DNA from: Yimella sp. cx-51
GTDB taxonomy: Bacteria > Actinomycetota > Actinomycetes > Actinomycetales > Dermatophilaceae
Assembly (NCBI RefSeq): GCF_017654605.1
Contig: NZ_CP072113.1
Coordinates: 1,550,001 to 1,614,000 of the forward strand
DNA: 64,000 bases
Direction: 5' to 3'
In this document: one piece after another, positions 56,789 through 64,000 of the stretch
How positions within the stretch are numbered: the first letter of the stretch is position 1
How the letters are laid out: each line of letters begins with the position of its first letter
Position numbers and translations under genes: made by a program
The notes under the pieces: generated by a model
Seen by the model: the letters and a program-made list of their open reading frames with translations, nothing else
Databases searched by the model: none
What the model was told of the DNA's origin: nothing

Positions 56789-57457
56789 ATGCCACTGCTC
56801 CGGCAGCTACAAATATGGCCAGACGCTCCGTCGGGTAGAGGTGATGCAAAATGGGGGGACATGCTCTACCTCGATGGTGCTATCCGCGAGTTTGGCATAG
56901 ACGGAATTCTCTCGTCTGCCAACCTCACCCTCTGGGCGATGTCAAACCCAGTCAGGTGCGCACGGCGGGGATCATCTCGTCTAATCTTGAACAAAAGCTC
57001 GCATGTTCCACTGGTTGAATGGAACCCGAGCGAGCATCAGCCGATTTCCTCCGATGGAAGCGTGGGGACGCTCTTGTCTCCAATTGACTATAGCACTCTC
57101 ACGATTGATCAGCGGGATTCTTTCTATCGAGCCGCGTGGCAAAGGATGCTGCTTGCCATTGGCGCGGAGACAGGGCTGGGCGACCTGCCGCGTAGACTAT
57201 TCGATCCTGTATCCATGCCGGTCCCACTAAAGAATATCGCCAATCGATACAAGATTAGCGCCATAGGGCACCTGGATGCCAAAGGCAGTGCGTCAATATC
57301 GTTCTACATGCAAAACCGGCCAACCCTTTTGTTTAAGCAGGCTATGGGGCCGACATTATCTGACTGGCTAGGCTTCGGCAGGCTGCTGAGGGTGCGAGAC
57401 GGAATGGTCATGCTTGACGTGCCGCACATGGAGCCAGTCCACCTATTTGAGATCTAG
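56789..57457 (+). CDS. Unknown 222-aa protein in AT-richer DNA
   Basis: I do not recognise this protein. It has no signal peptide, no membrane helix and no obvious motif. The central part (DQRDSFYRAAWQRMLLAIGA, LFDPVSMPVPLKNI) looks like folded protein. Base and codon use differ from the core genes, with more A/T at third positions. A TAGGGT box ends 6 bases before the ATG, so it could be expressed leaderlessly. It lies between the truncated Gfo/Idh gene and an IS21 remnant. The 218 bases upstream (56571-56788) hold no recognisable gene, only a CTGCCC-TCCG-GGGCAG hairpin. Confidence 0.5.
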   Translation: MPLLRQLQIWPDAPSGRGDAKWGDMLYLDGAIREFGIDGILSSANLTLWAMSNPVRCARRGSSRLILNKSSHVPLVEWNPSEHQPISSDGSVGTLLSPIDYSTLTIDQRDSFYRAAWQRMLLAIGAETGLGDLPRRLFDPVSMPVPLKNIANRYKISAIGHLDAKGSASISFYMQNRPTLLFKQAMGPTLSDWLGFGRLLRVRDGMVMLDVPHMEPVHLFEI

Positions 57458-57519
57458 GGTCCAGTTGGTGACGGCGTAGAGCTCGTGATCGTTGCCGACA
57501 TACCGGTAGCGAAGGGAGA

Positions 57520-57780
57520 TGGATCCTGGTCGCGGTATGCCGCTGTTTACGAGGCGCGTCCAGATCAGCGCGGAACATGGCATCGATCACGTCCTGAACG
57601 GGTCCAACCACGGCGAGGACCGCACCGGGGCCTTCCGTATCGGCGGCGTTGCGACGCCAACGCTTGCCGGACCGTACGGCGATGGACCCCATGACGACGA
57701 GCCAACGCCCGAATCCCAAGCCCTTCAACCCGCGTGTCCCGGCGGATCGCCGCGAACAACTCCACCCTTGATCCATCCCA
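57520..57780 (-). mobile_element. IS21-family transposase (IstA) N-terminal remnant, frameshifted
   Basis: The minus strand carries GAWDGSRVELFAAIRRDTR and GIRALARRHGVHRRTVRQAL, the helix-turn-helix start of IstA (about 57774 to 57652). In another frame, about 57605 to 57522, VIDAMFRADLDAPRKQRHTA continues the same protein. A frameshift and loss of a linker separate them. The catalytic domain and IstB are missing. The short coding-like piece at about 57460-57530 belongs to something else. Confidence 0.7.
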
Positions 57781-57912
57781 TGCCCCGATCCCCGAGAAAG
57801 CCAGCAGATAGGTGCGGGCCGGAATGCGCTCCGGTGTGCCGGGACCGGCGTGTCGTTGCTCATCCATCTCAACGGGGTGGTTGACATACAAGAACGTGGT
57901 CGACGCCGAGAG

Positions 57913-57971
57913 ACGGGAGTAGTCGCATCTACTTCTACTCCCGTTGGTCGATGTCCGATAATCTACATTAT
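57913..57971. repeat. Inverted repeats before the integrase gene
   Basis: ACGGGAGTAG (57913-57922) and its exact complement (57935-57944) form a 10-bp hairpin. Fourteen bases later ATAAT-CTAC-ATTAT (57958-57971) is a second, AT-rich palindrome. Either could mark the end of a mobile element, a recombinase crossover site or an operator. The 240 bases from 57972 to 58210 contain only a 29-codon ORF (57970-58059, TAATCT box 5 bases before its ATG) and no other recognisable gene. Confidence 0.4.
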
Positions 57972-58210
57972 GTCAAGTCGATCAGTCATTATTGCAACGG
58001 ATGCACGATCTGCTGATTCCTTGGATCGGCTTCCCGATGCGCTTCGCGCAGGCCGCTGACCTGGGTGTTTGTCGGTGTTCACAAGTCCTGCGGGTCTCGT
58101 TTCTGGCCACATCGTCGGTGGGTGACGAGTGTCGCGTGACGCGGTGGCAGGAGCCTGAACTGCGCGTTTGTCGCCTTTCATGCATCCAATGCATGATACG
58201 TTCACCACAC

Positions 58211-59338
58211 GTGCTCGATCTGGAGGTGCTGATGGCGGTCGACAAGGCTGGCCGGTTCGTCGAGGTTGACACGGTCGCGATGCTGCGTCCGGATGAGCAG
58301 ATCCTGCGGGACATGTTGACCGGGTGGCGCAATCAACAGTTGAGCCGGAACCTCCAGCTACGCACGATCGAGGCGCGTGAACGTCTTATCGAGCGGTTCG
58401 TTGACGCCACGAACGAGTACCCGTGGGCGTGGACGGTGTCGCACATTGATGAGTTCTTCGGTGACTTGCGAAGCCTCCGTCACGTGAAGGCGACCACGGT
58501 GCGTGGATATCAGACCAGTCTCCGCTTGTTCTGCGAGTACGTCACCAGTACCGACTACGGGTGGCCGGCCGCGTGCGAGCGGTACTTCGGTGCGACGACG
58601 TCGCAGGTGTGCTTTGAGTGGAACACGGTCGCTCACGTTCAAGACACGCAGTCCGCGCCCACCAAACGCGCCTTCACTCAGGCCGAGCTCCAACGCCTTT
58701 TCGACCGCGCCGATGACGAAGTCGAGCAGATCCATGCGCACCAACGCAAAGGCTGGTTGGCGGCATACCGTGACGCGGTGTTACTGAAGACCGCCTACGC
58801 CTGGGGGCTGCGCCGCAATGAGGTGCGCCACCTGCAAAGCGTCGACTTCTCACGTAATCCGCACGCACGCGAGTTCGGCCGCTACGGCGTCGTGCAGGTC
58901 CGTTACGGCAAAGCGAGGAAGGGATCGCCTCCGAAACGGCGCAGTGTCCTGACCGTATTCGATTGGTCCGTGGACATCATCAAGGACTGGATCGACGTGC
59001 ACGACCAGCTTCCTGACCACGGGCTGGACCTCTTCGTCAGCGAACGCGGCACGTTGGTGTCGGAAAGTGCGCTCACCACCAGGTTCCGCCGCTACTGCAA
59101 CGACCTGGCCCTCTCCCCTGGCCTGGATTTCCACTCGCTGCGGCGCAGCTACGTCACCCACCTGATCGAATCAGGCATGGATGCACAGTTTGTCCAAGAC
59201 CAAGTCGGACACGAACACGCCTCCACAACCGCCCTGTACACATGCGTCTCCAGCGACTACCGCGTGACAACCTTGCGGCGAGCACTGGACAGCACCATCA
59301 AGGATGCGTTGGCCGGCATCGATCTGGAGGAAGCCTGA
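58211..59338 (+). CDS. Tyrosine-type site-specific recombinase/integrase
   Basis: This 375-residue integrase has a SAM-like DNA-binding domain (about residues 45-125). In the catalytic domain, numbered from GTG, the residues are in order: Arg200 in WGLRRNEV, His308 and Arg311 in HSLRRS, His334 in VGHEH and the nucleophile Tyr343 in TTALYTCV. A TACGTT box ends 8 bases before GTG 58211; the alternative ATG at 58232 has GGAGGT close by. The stop overlaps the next ATG (TGATG). It is the first gene of a four-gene coupled unit. Confidence 0.92.
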   Translation: MLDLEVLMAVDKAGRFVEVDTVAMLRPDEQILRDMLTGWRNQQLSRNLQLRTIEARERLIERFVDATNEYPWAWTVSHIDEFFGDLRSLRHVKATTVRGYQTSLRLFCEYVTSTDYGWPAACERYFGATTSQVCFEWNTVAHVQDTQSAPTKRAFTQAELQRLFDRADDEVEQIHAHQRKGWLAAYRDAVLLKTAYAWGLRRNEVRHLQSVDFSRNPHAREFGRYGVVQVRYGKARKGSPPKRRSVLTVFDWSVDIIKDWIDVHDQLPDHGLDLFVSERGTLVSESALTTRFRRYCNDLALSPGLDFHSLRRSYVTHLIESGMDAQFVQDQVGHEHASTTALYTCVSSDYRVTTLRRALDSTIKDALAGIDLEEA

Positions 59339-59664
59339 TGCGCCGCACCATTACCTACACCTGGCACCTGGCCGAACTCATGGCCCGCGACGGGATGCAC
59401 AACTCCACCGACCTACTCCCCCATCTGCGCGAACGCGGCATCGACCTGTCTTCCTCTCAGATCTACCGGCTGGTGACCGGCACTCCTGAACGTGTCTCTC
59501 TGCAGTTCCTAGTTGCCTGCTGCGACATCTTCGCCTGCACACTCGATGACTTGGTCACCAGCACGGTCACCACGAAAGCCCGCAAAGCCGCGAACGCTGA
59601 GGTCGTTGACCTCAACCGCGCGGCACGGCCACGACGCGCACGAGTTCTGCCCGATGCCGACTAA
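59338..59664 (+). CDS. XRE/Cro-CI-type helix-turn-helix regulator
   Basis: This 108-residue protein has one helix-turn-helix of the HTH_26/Cro type: YTWHLAELMARDGMHNSTDL, SSSQIYRLVTGTPERV, then LVACCDIFACTLDDLV, with the usual closing helix. A basic tail (ARPRRARV) follows. It lies between two recombinase genes and overlaps both, so it is made in step with them. It may repress the unit or act as a recombination directionality factor; neither is shown. Confidence 0.85.
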   Translation: MRRTITYTWHLAELMARDGMHNSTDLLPHLRERGIDLSSSQIYRLVTGTPERVSLQFLVACCDIFACTLDDLVTSTVTTKARKAANAEVVDLNRAARPRRARVLPDAD

Positions 59665-61141
59665 CACCACCCCGACAGCCCAACGCCCGGACCGTGTGTG
59701 CGACCGATGCCGACAACCCATCCAAGCCGGCCGCATGCACGTCGTCTGGCCAGAAGGTCGCATCTGCGACCAGTGCTTCGAGGGGACCAGGCCCACCACT
59801 ACCTCGTGCCTGCGGTGCGGGATCTCGATCACGGTCCCCAAAAGCACAGCAGCACAGTCCAATTCGGTCTGCGCGCAATGCAGTACGGAACAAGTCAGTG
59901 ACTGCGCTGACTGCCGTGAGTGGGCCGATCGCTACCGCAGCGGCCGATGCACGCGGTGCCGACTGGCCATAGCGCTGCAGCAGCTCCTTGGGGTCGGGCG
60001 CTCTGACCCTGCCCCGACTCTGAAGCTAGCGAATGTGCTCGCAGCTTCCGACCGTCCCGAAAGCGTCCTGATCTGGATGCGATCCGACCACGTGCACCAC
60101 CTGCTCACCAGAATCGGTACCTCGGAACTCCCCCTGACACACGCCGGTCTCGACGCGGAACCACCAGGACGTCACGTTGAGCACCTACGCAGCATCCTTG
60201 AACACCACGGATTGCTCGAACCGCGCGATCACTACCTGTCGCTATTCGAGCGGTGGCTCAGCAACAAACTGACACCGATTCAGGACACCGCCATCCGGCA
60301 GCCCGTCGAACACTTCGCGCGCTGGCACCACGTCAATCGCATCCGCGCAATGCACAACGAGGGGACATCTCGGTCCCGTGGCCCCGTGCACTCGGCCAAA
60401 CAAGAAATCACCGAGACCCTGAAGTTCCTCAACTGGTTGAACCTCACGCACGGCAAGCAGTTGAGCGCCTGCACCCAACAAGATGTCGATGAGTACCTCG
60501 CCGACGGACCGACCACCAGGCAACTGATCCGCACCTTCTTCGTCTGGGCCGACCGTGCCCACGTCAAAGACGGCATCGTGATCGGCCACCGCCCCGCCCG
60601 CACTACACCAGCGATGACCCAAGATGACCGGCTCGCCAGCATCCGTTCATTACTCACCGGCGACGAACAGAACCGGCCCTACCGCGTAGCCGGGGTTCTG
60701 CTGCTCCTCTACGCCCAACCGCTGGTGCGTGTGACAGCACTCAAGGTCGACGCTGTCGTGAGCACGTCCAGCGGGCTCGGAATCAGTTTCGGCTCCGACC
60801 CTGCCCCGCTCCCCGAACCATTCGCCAACCTCGTGCGCCAGCACCTTTCCCACCGACCCAACCAACGCGTCGCAAACGCCGACAGCGACTGGTTCTTCCC
60901 CGGCACACGAGCAGGCAAACACCTTCATCCCAATACCGTCATGATCCGGCTCCGCAACCTAGGAATAGACCTGCTCGGCGCCCGGAACACCGCCCTGCGT
61001 CAACTCGTCACCACAGCGCCCCCGCCAGTAGTCGCAACCATGCTCGGCTACAGCGCCCAAGTCGCCCACCTGCACGCCGCGGCTGCAGCCGCTCCGTTCG
61101 GGCTCTACGCGACCAGCGCGCCCACCAAGGCAAAGCCCTGA
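59654..61141 (+). CDS. Zinc-ribbon protein with divergent tyrosine-recombinase-like C-terminus
   Basis: This 495-residue protein begins with six CxxC pairs within 102 residues (Cys16/19, 38/41, 52/55, 73/76, 84/87, 99/102), enough for three zinc ribbons. A helical core-binding region follows (about 215-330), then a catalytic-like domain. There LVRVTALK resembles the first Arg box, GARNTALRQL the second Arg box with His lost, LGYS replaces LGHS, and GLYA supplies a Tyr. It may be a partner recombinase with altered chemistry or a DNA-binding cofactor of the integrase. Its start overlaps the XRE gene by 11 bases. Confidence 0.75.
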   Translation: MPTNTTPTAQRPDRVCDRCRQPIQAGRMHVVWPEGRICDQCFEGTRPTTTSCLRCGISITVPKSTAAQSNSVCAQCSTEQVSDCADCREWADRYRSGRCTRCRLAIALQQLLGVGRSDPAPTLKLANVLAASDRPESVLIWMRSDHVHHLLTRIGTSELPLTHAGLDAEPPGRHVEHLRSILEHHGLLEPRDHYLSLFERWLSNKLTPIQDTAIRQPVEHFARWHHVNRIRAMHNEGTSRSRGPVHSAKQEITETLKFLNWLNLTHGKQLSACTQQDVDEYLADGPTTRQLIRTFFVWADRAHVKDGIVIGHRPARTTPAMTQDDRLASIRSLLTGDEQNRPYRVAGVLLLLYAQPLVRVTALKVDAVVSTSSGLGISFGSDPAPLPEPFANLVRQHLSHRPNQRVANADSDWFFPGTRAGKHLHPNTVMIRLRNLGIDLLGARNTALRQLVTTAPPPVVATMLGYSAQVAHLHAAAAAAPFGLYATSAPTKAKP

Positions 61142-62388
61142 TGACAGGAGGGAGCCGAGTTCGAGCGGTGGCGAAACGGCATGAAGCCAGAGCGAAGCGA
61201 CTTGGACTCGGCGCTCTCGCGCTTCTCGCGATCGTCGTGGTGGTGCTGGTCGCCTTTCGCCTGTCGGATTCGCGCCTTACTCAGCCAGAGGCCACAGCGA
61301 TAGCAGGCCTCATTGCCGGATCCGGCGCAACACTTGCTGCGTCCGTATCTGGGTTCATGGCGTGGAAGACCAGGCAGAGCCTAGAGCGTCAGATCACGCA
61401 AACCGGCAAGATCTCAGATACGGAGTTAGTGCAACAGCGTGAGGAGGCACGCGATCGCCACAACCTCGCTGAAGTCCAAGCGCTCCGTGACCGATTCATC
61501 ACAGCCTCGGACCAACTCGGTCACCAGACAGCAGCTATCCGGATCGCTGGTGTTTACGCCGTCGCCTCAGTCGCGGACGACTGGATCAGACGCGATACGA
61601 CGCTCGGTCGAAGTGAAGCGCAAGTCTGCATCGACGTTCTCTGCGCATACATGCGCACGCCTTGGCCAGCAGAGGGAACACACAGGACCGCAGAAGCCAG
61701 TGTTCGCCAGACGATCGTGGGGGTCATCACGAACCATCTGCAAGACGCAGAGGATCCCGTCTCCTGGGCCGATCGCACGTTCGACTTCTCCGGCGCGACC
61801 TTCGAAGGAAACTATTCGTTCGACCGAGCTACCTTCCGTGGCAAAGTCCGCTTCGATGGCGCCACGTTCACCGCGGGCAAGGTCCGCTTCGTTGGCGCTC
61901 GGTTCGAGTCCGCCCTCATCACGTTCGACCGTGCGAAGGTGGACGGTGGTGCGCTTTCTTTCGATCGAGCCACGTTCGCAGGCAAGACGGTCCGCTTCGA
62001 GGAAGCCGAGTTCATCTCAGGTGTGGTGACATTCGGACGTGCCACATTCTCTGGCGGCAGGGTTTGGTTCACGCGGGCAAAGTTCAACGGTGCCGAGATT
62101 CGCATGAACGGGTCCGAGTTTTCCGGTAGCACAGTGGGGTTCCTTGAAGCCGAGATGAACGACGGCTGCATCTGGTTCGGCGGCTCGGTGTTTAGGGCGG
62201 GCGAAGTATCCCTGGATCGCGCGTTCTTCAGAGGCGGCGAGGTGGTGTTCCGCAACTCGATCGCCATCGGTGACAAAGTAGTATTAAACCCCCCGCCTCA
62301 CCTGCACACTGAGTTCGCCGGCGGACAGGTCACTGGCCCCTGGACGTCGACGACGCCACCCGAGGTATGGCCCCCGACTACTCCTTGA
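61141..62388 (+). CDS. Membrane-anchored pentapeptide-repeat protein
   Basis: This 415-residue protein has two membrane helices near residues 22-40 and 50-72, and a helical region typical of actinobacterial pentapeptide proteins (ALRDRFITASDQLGHQTAAI, GVYAVASVADDW). From about residue 215 to 385 come some 25 pentapeptide-type units with central Phe (FDFSGATFEGNYSFDRATF). These form a right-handed four-sided helix that can mimic DNA or serve as a scaffold. Its ATG overlaps the recombinase-like stop, so it is cargo of the same transcript. The function is unknown. Confidence 0.85.
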   Translation: MTGGSRVRAVAKRHEARAKRLGLGALALLAIVVVVLVAFRLSDSRLTQPEATAIAGLIAGSGATLAASVSGFMAWKTRQSLERQITQTGKISDTELVQQREEARDRHNLAEVQALRDRFITASDQLGHQTAAIRIAGVYAVASVADDWIRRDTTLGRSEAQVCIDVLCAYMRTPWPAEGTHRTAEASVRQTIVGVITNHLQDAEDPVSWADRTFDFSGATFEGNYSFDRATFRGKVRFDGATFTAGKVRFVGARFESALITFDRAKVDGGALSFDRATFAGKTVRFEEAEFISGVVTFGRATFSGGRVWFTRAKFNGAEIRMNGSEFSGSTVGFLEAEMNDGCIWFGGSVFRAGEVSLDRAFFRGGEVVFRNSIAIGDKVVLNPPPHLHTEFAGGQVTGPWTSTTPPEVWPPTTP

Positions 62389-62419
62389 GCATGGCCCTCC
62401 AATACGCCGCTCTGTCGGC

Positions 62420-62437
62420 GGACGCGAGTTCGCGTCC
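62420..62437. terminator. Hairpin after the recombinase module
   Basis: GGACGCGA and TCGCGTCC, separated by two bases, can form a stem of seven to eight pairs 31 bases after the pentapeptide gene, followed by TTG. This is the likely end of the four-gene transcript. The remainder up to 62557 shows nothing recognisable. Confidence 0.45.
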
Positions 62438-62557
62438 TTGCGAGGAGCCTTGGTGGTAGGCGGTTCTGGTGACTTCCTGACGACGGGATTACGGCAGGGT
62501 TGAATATCGACGTTGTCCAGTCGCGCAGTCGACCAACAACACTAGAACACATGATGA

Positions 62558-62749
62558 ACTTCGGAGCCGCCCACGCTGACCCACTTCACTGGCTACCGGA
62601 TTGATGCCGACACCGACGCCGTTGTGAGATACGGCGTCGTGGCCATCCCCACCGTCCTCCTGCTTCGGGACGGCCGCGAGATCGCTAGACTCGGCGGGCT
62701 GATCCGCGACCATAACCTCGAGGACGCCGTCCGGGCAGCAACGTGCTGA
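62558..62749 (+). pseudogene. C-terminal remnant of a thioredoxin-like gene
   Basis: The frame that ends at the TGA at 62747-62749 reads YRIDADTDAVVRYGVVAIPT, then VLLLRDGREIARLGGLI, the cis-Pro strand and final helix of thioredoxin. Stops directly upstream (TGATGA near 62551) and absence of the WCGPC active site show that the N-terminal half is gone. It has no start codon. Confidence 0.65.
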
Positions 62750-62911
62750 CGCCGACGTCGAGCTCATGAAGAGGCCACGGCACGCCGAGTAGTTCCCCCG
62801 TAGCGGGATCGGCAAACGGTGGCCTCCGTCCACTTGGCAAGGCTCCAGTGACCGGCATGCCGTCGGTTGTCGTGTCGAGCCCTCGCCTGCCGCTTCCCGT
62901 AGAATCAATCT

Positions 62912-63205
62912 ATGAGTAGTTCCGCGGTCGAGCCGTCCCTACTGCCACCTGCCGACGAGGCGATGGTGCGGAGCCACGGCGACGAACTGCGGGCGCTGGC
63001 GGCCAGATACGGCATCAGCGAGTTGCGGTTCGCCTCGCCTGGGCGGCTGGTAGGGCACGTCGCGGACGACAGGGATGCTCTGGACACTGCGGCTTTCGAG
63101 ATCGCCGCGCGGGCATTGCTCGGCGCTGAGATCGGCCTGTATTCGGACCGCGTTCTTGACAAGCCACATGTCAGCCCGGACCTCATCACAGCCCAACCGG
63201 TGTGA
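62912..63205 (+). CDS. Small protein resembling a degenerate nucleotidyltransferase antitoxin
   Basis: This 97-residue protein has the layout of MNT-type antitoxins (DELRALAARYGISELRFASP, then DTAAFEIAARALLGAEIGLY and SDRVLDKPHV), but it lacks the GSxxRG and paired Asp residues of the active site. A TAGAAT box ends 6 bases before ATG 62912. The next ORF overlaps its stop in the GTGA style of a two-gene toxin-antitoxin module, but it is broken. The family assignment is tentative. Confidence 0.55.
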   Translation: MSSSAVEPSLLPPADEAMVRSHGDELRALAARYGISELRFASPGRLVGHVADDRDALDTAAFEIAARALLGAEIGLYSDRVLDKPHVSPDLITAQPV

Positions 63206-63286
63206 ACGGGGACGTCCGAGCCGACCGGCACGCACTGCTTGAACTCGATGCGCTGCTCGCGCGGATCGAGACGATGGCCGCAGACC
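63202..63286 (+). pseudogene. 5' fragment of the partner gene, cut at the IS110 junction
   Basis: GTG 63202 overlaps the preceding stop and opens about 28 codons (RADRHALLELDALLARIETM) of a helical protein, possibly a HepT-like toxin. At about 63285 the sequence passes into IS110 transposase in another frame. The rest of the gene is missing in this window. Confidence 0.45.
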
Positions 63287-64000
63287 GGCAGCTACGGCGC
63301 TGGCTTGGCGTCGGCGCTTGCCACCAGGGGCGAGTTCGTCATCGAATTCGATCACCCCGCCACGCGACCGTCGAAGGATGGGGCGAAGTCCGACTCCCTG
63401 GACGCCGTCCGCGCCGCACGTGAGATCTTGGGCCGCAGGACCTGGGCGACGCCTCGCTCGCGCGGTGCCCGTGAAGGCCTGCGGACGCTCATCACCGCCC
63501 GGGACAGCGCGAAACTCGCGCGGGTCGCTGCGATCAACGTCCTCAAGGCACTCGTCGTCACCGCGCCCATCGACCTGCGCGAGGAGTTGCGTGGCCGCCC
63601 ACTGATGGACTTGGTCGGCCGTTGCCAGCGTCTGCGTCCAGACACCGCCATCGATCCCGAGCACGCAGCCACCAAACTGTCATTGCGCAGCACCGCGAAC
63701 CGCGTCCGGTACCTCACCGATGAGTGCCGTGAACTCGAGCTGGCGATGATCCCACTGGTGCGCGCGATGGCGCCGGCGCTGCTCGACGAACCCGGCATTG
63801 GCGTGCTGATGGCCGCCCAGATCCTGGTGTCGTGGTCCCACCCTGGCCGCTGCCGTAACGAAGCCGCTTTCGCCAGGCTCGGTGGCGTCGCGCCACTGGA
63901 AGCGACCTCGGGACAAACTCAGACTCGCCACCGGCTCTCACGCGGCGGCGATCGCCAGCTGAACCGGGCACTTCACACGGTGATCCTCGCGCGGGCGAAG
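63287..64000 (+). mobile_element. IS110-family transposase, 5'-truncated, running off the window
   Basis: An uninterrupted frame from about 63287 to the right edge reads TGSYGAGLASALATRGEFVI, GAKSDSLDAVRAAREILG, and further on EPGIGVLMAAQILVSWSHPG, RCRNEAAFARLGGVAPLEAT and HRLSRGGDRQLNRALHT. These are the DEDD-domain middle and Transposase_20 domain of IS110 elements. The first 60 or so residues, with the first catalytic Asp, are absent, so this copy is probably inactive unless trimmed by the window. It has no ATG, which is why simple ORF finding misses it. Confidence 0.85.

Noticed and set aside
56770-56800. GGGTTCGATC resembling a tRNA T-loop
   Set aside because: The flanking five-base arms do not pair, and no acceptor or anticodon arm is present. 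It is explained by TAGGGT plus the start of the 56789 gene.
62489-62908. 139-codon minus-strand ORF
   Set aside because: It is antisense to the thioredoxin remnant and lacks protein-like features.

Overview
The window is high-GC actinobacterial DNA. The evidence is a complete Pup-proteasome locus (ARC/Mpa ATPase, dop, pup, prcB, prcA, pafA), RbpA, PafB/PafC, and the order pafA...pafB-pafC-tatA-tatC-helY known from Mycobacterium. An F420-type PPOX enzyme and heavy use of overlapping or leaderless genes fit the same group. A Micrococcales relative (Dermacoccaceae or Intrasporangiaceae) is a guess from gene content, not shown by the sequence.

Positions 1-42300 are a dense housekeeping core: the 3' part of metH, a HAD phosphatase, a RecB-like nuclease, a site-2 protease, TrmI, the proteasome block (7201-14276), a heterodimeric ABC exporter, an AGCS symporter, pafA with two FKBP isomerases, pafB/pafC, tatA/tatC, helY, a PH-domain protein, a 5'-3' exonuclease, an Lrp regulator, YbaK, Lnt plus polyprenol-phosphate mannosyltransferase, FxsA, RbpA, an MFS exporter, IlvD and DoxX. 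Pup is deamidated by Dop, ligated by PafA, and tagged proteins are unfolded by ARC into the PrcAB core. PafBC controls the DNA-damage response.

From about 42300 to 53150 the DNA becomes accessory: a ceramidase/NUDIX/zinc-ribbon operon, a GOLPH3-like protein, YnfA, an exported cyanophycinase, an aminoglycoside-phosphotransferase-like kinase, three toxin-antitoxin-like loci and an F420/PPOX protein. Broken genes lie between them (YdeI-like, a DUF1345-like remnant, UvrA-like, a GH13 remnant, an alpha/beta hydrolase fragment).

Positions 53150-56570 look like one transferred block. Both ends cut genes (an SDR on the left, a Gfo/Idh oxidoreductase on the right). Inside is an overlapping operon of DUF427, a photolyase-family protein that has lost the usual cysteine ligands, and a LigT-type phosphoesterase. 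Then follow a visibly AT-richer stretch with an unknown gene, an IS21 remnant, and a four-gene overlapping module (tyrosine integrase, XRE regulator, zinc-ribbon plus divergent recombinase, membrane pentapeptide-repeat protein; 58211-62388). The window ends with a thioredoxin remnant, a possible toxin-antitoxin pair broken at its second gene, and a 5'-truncated IS110 transposase that runs off the end.

A recurring signal is a TANNNT -10 box ending 6-8 nt before the start codon. It implies leaderless transcripts for about 17 genes and was used here to choose several starts. No tRNA, rRNA or CRISPR array was found.
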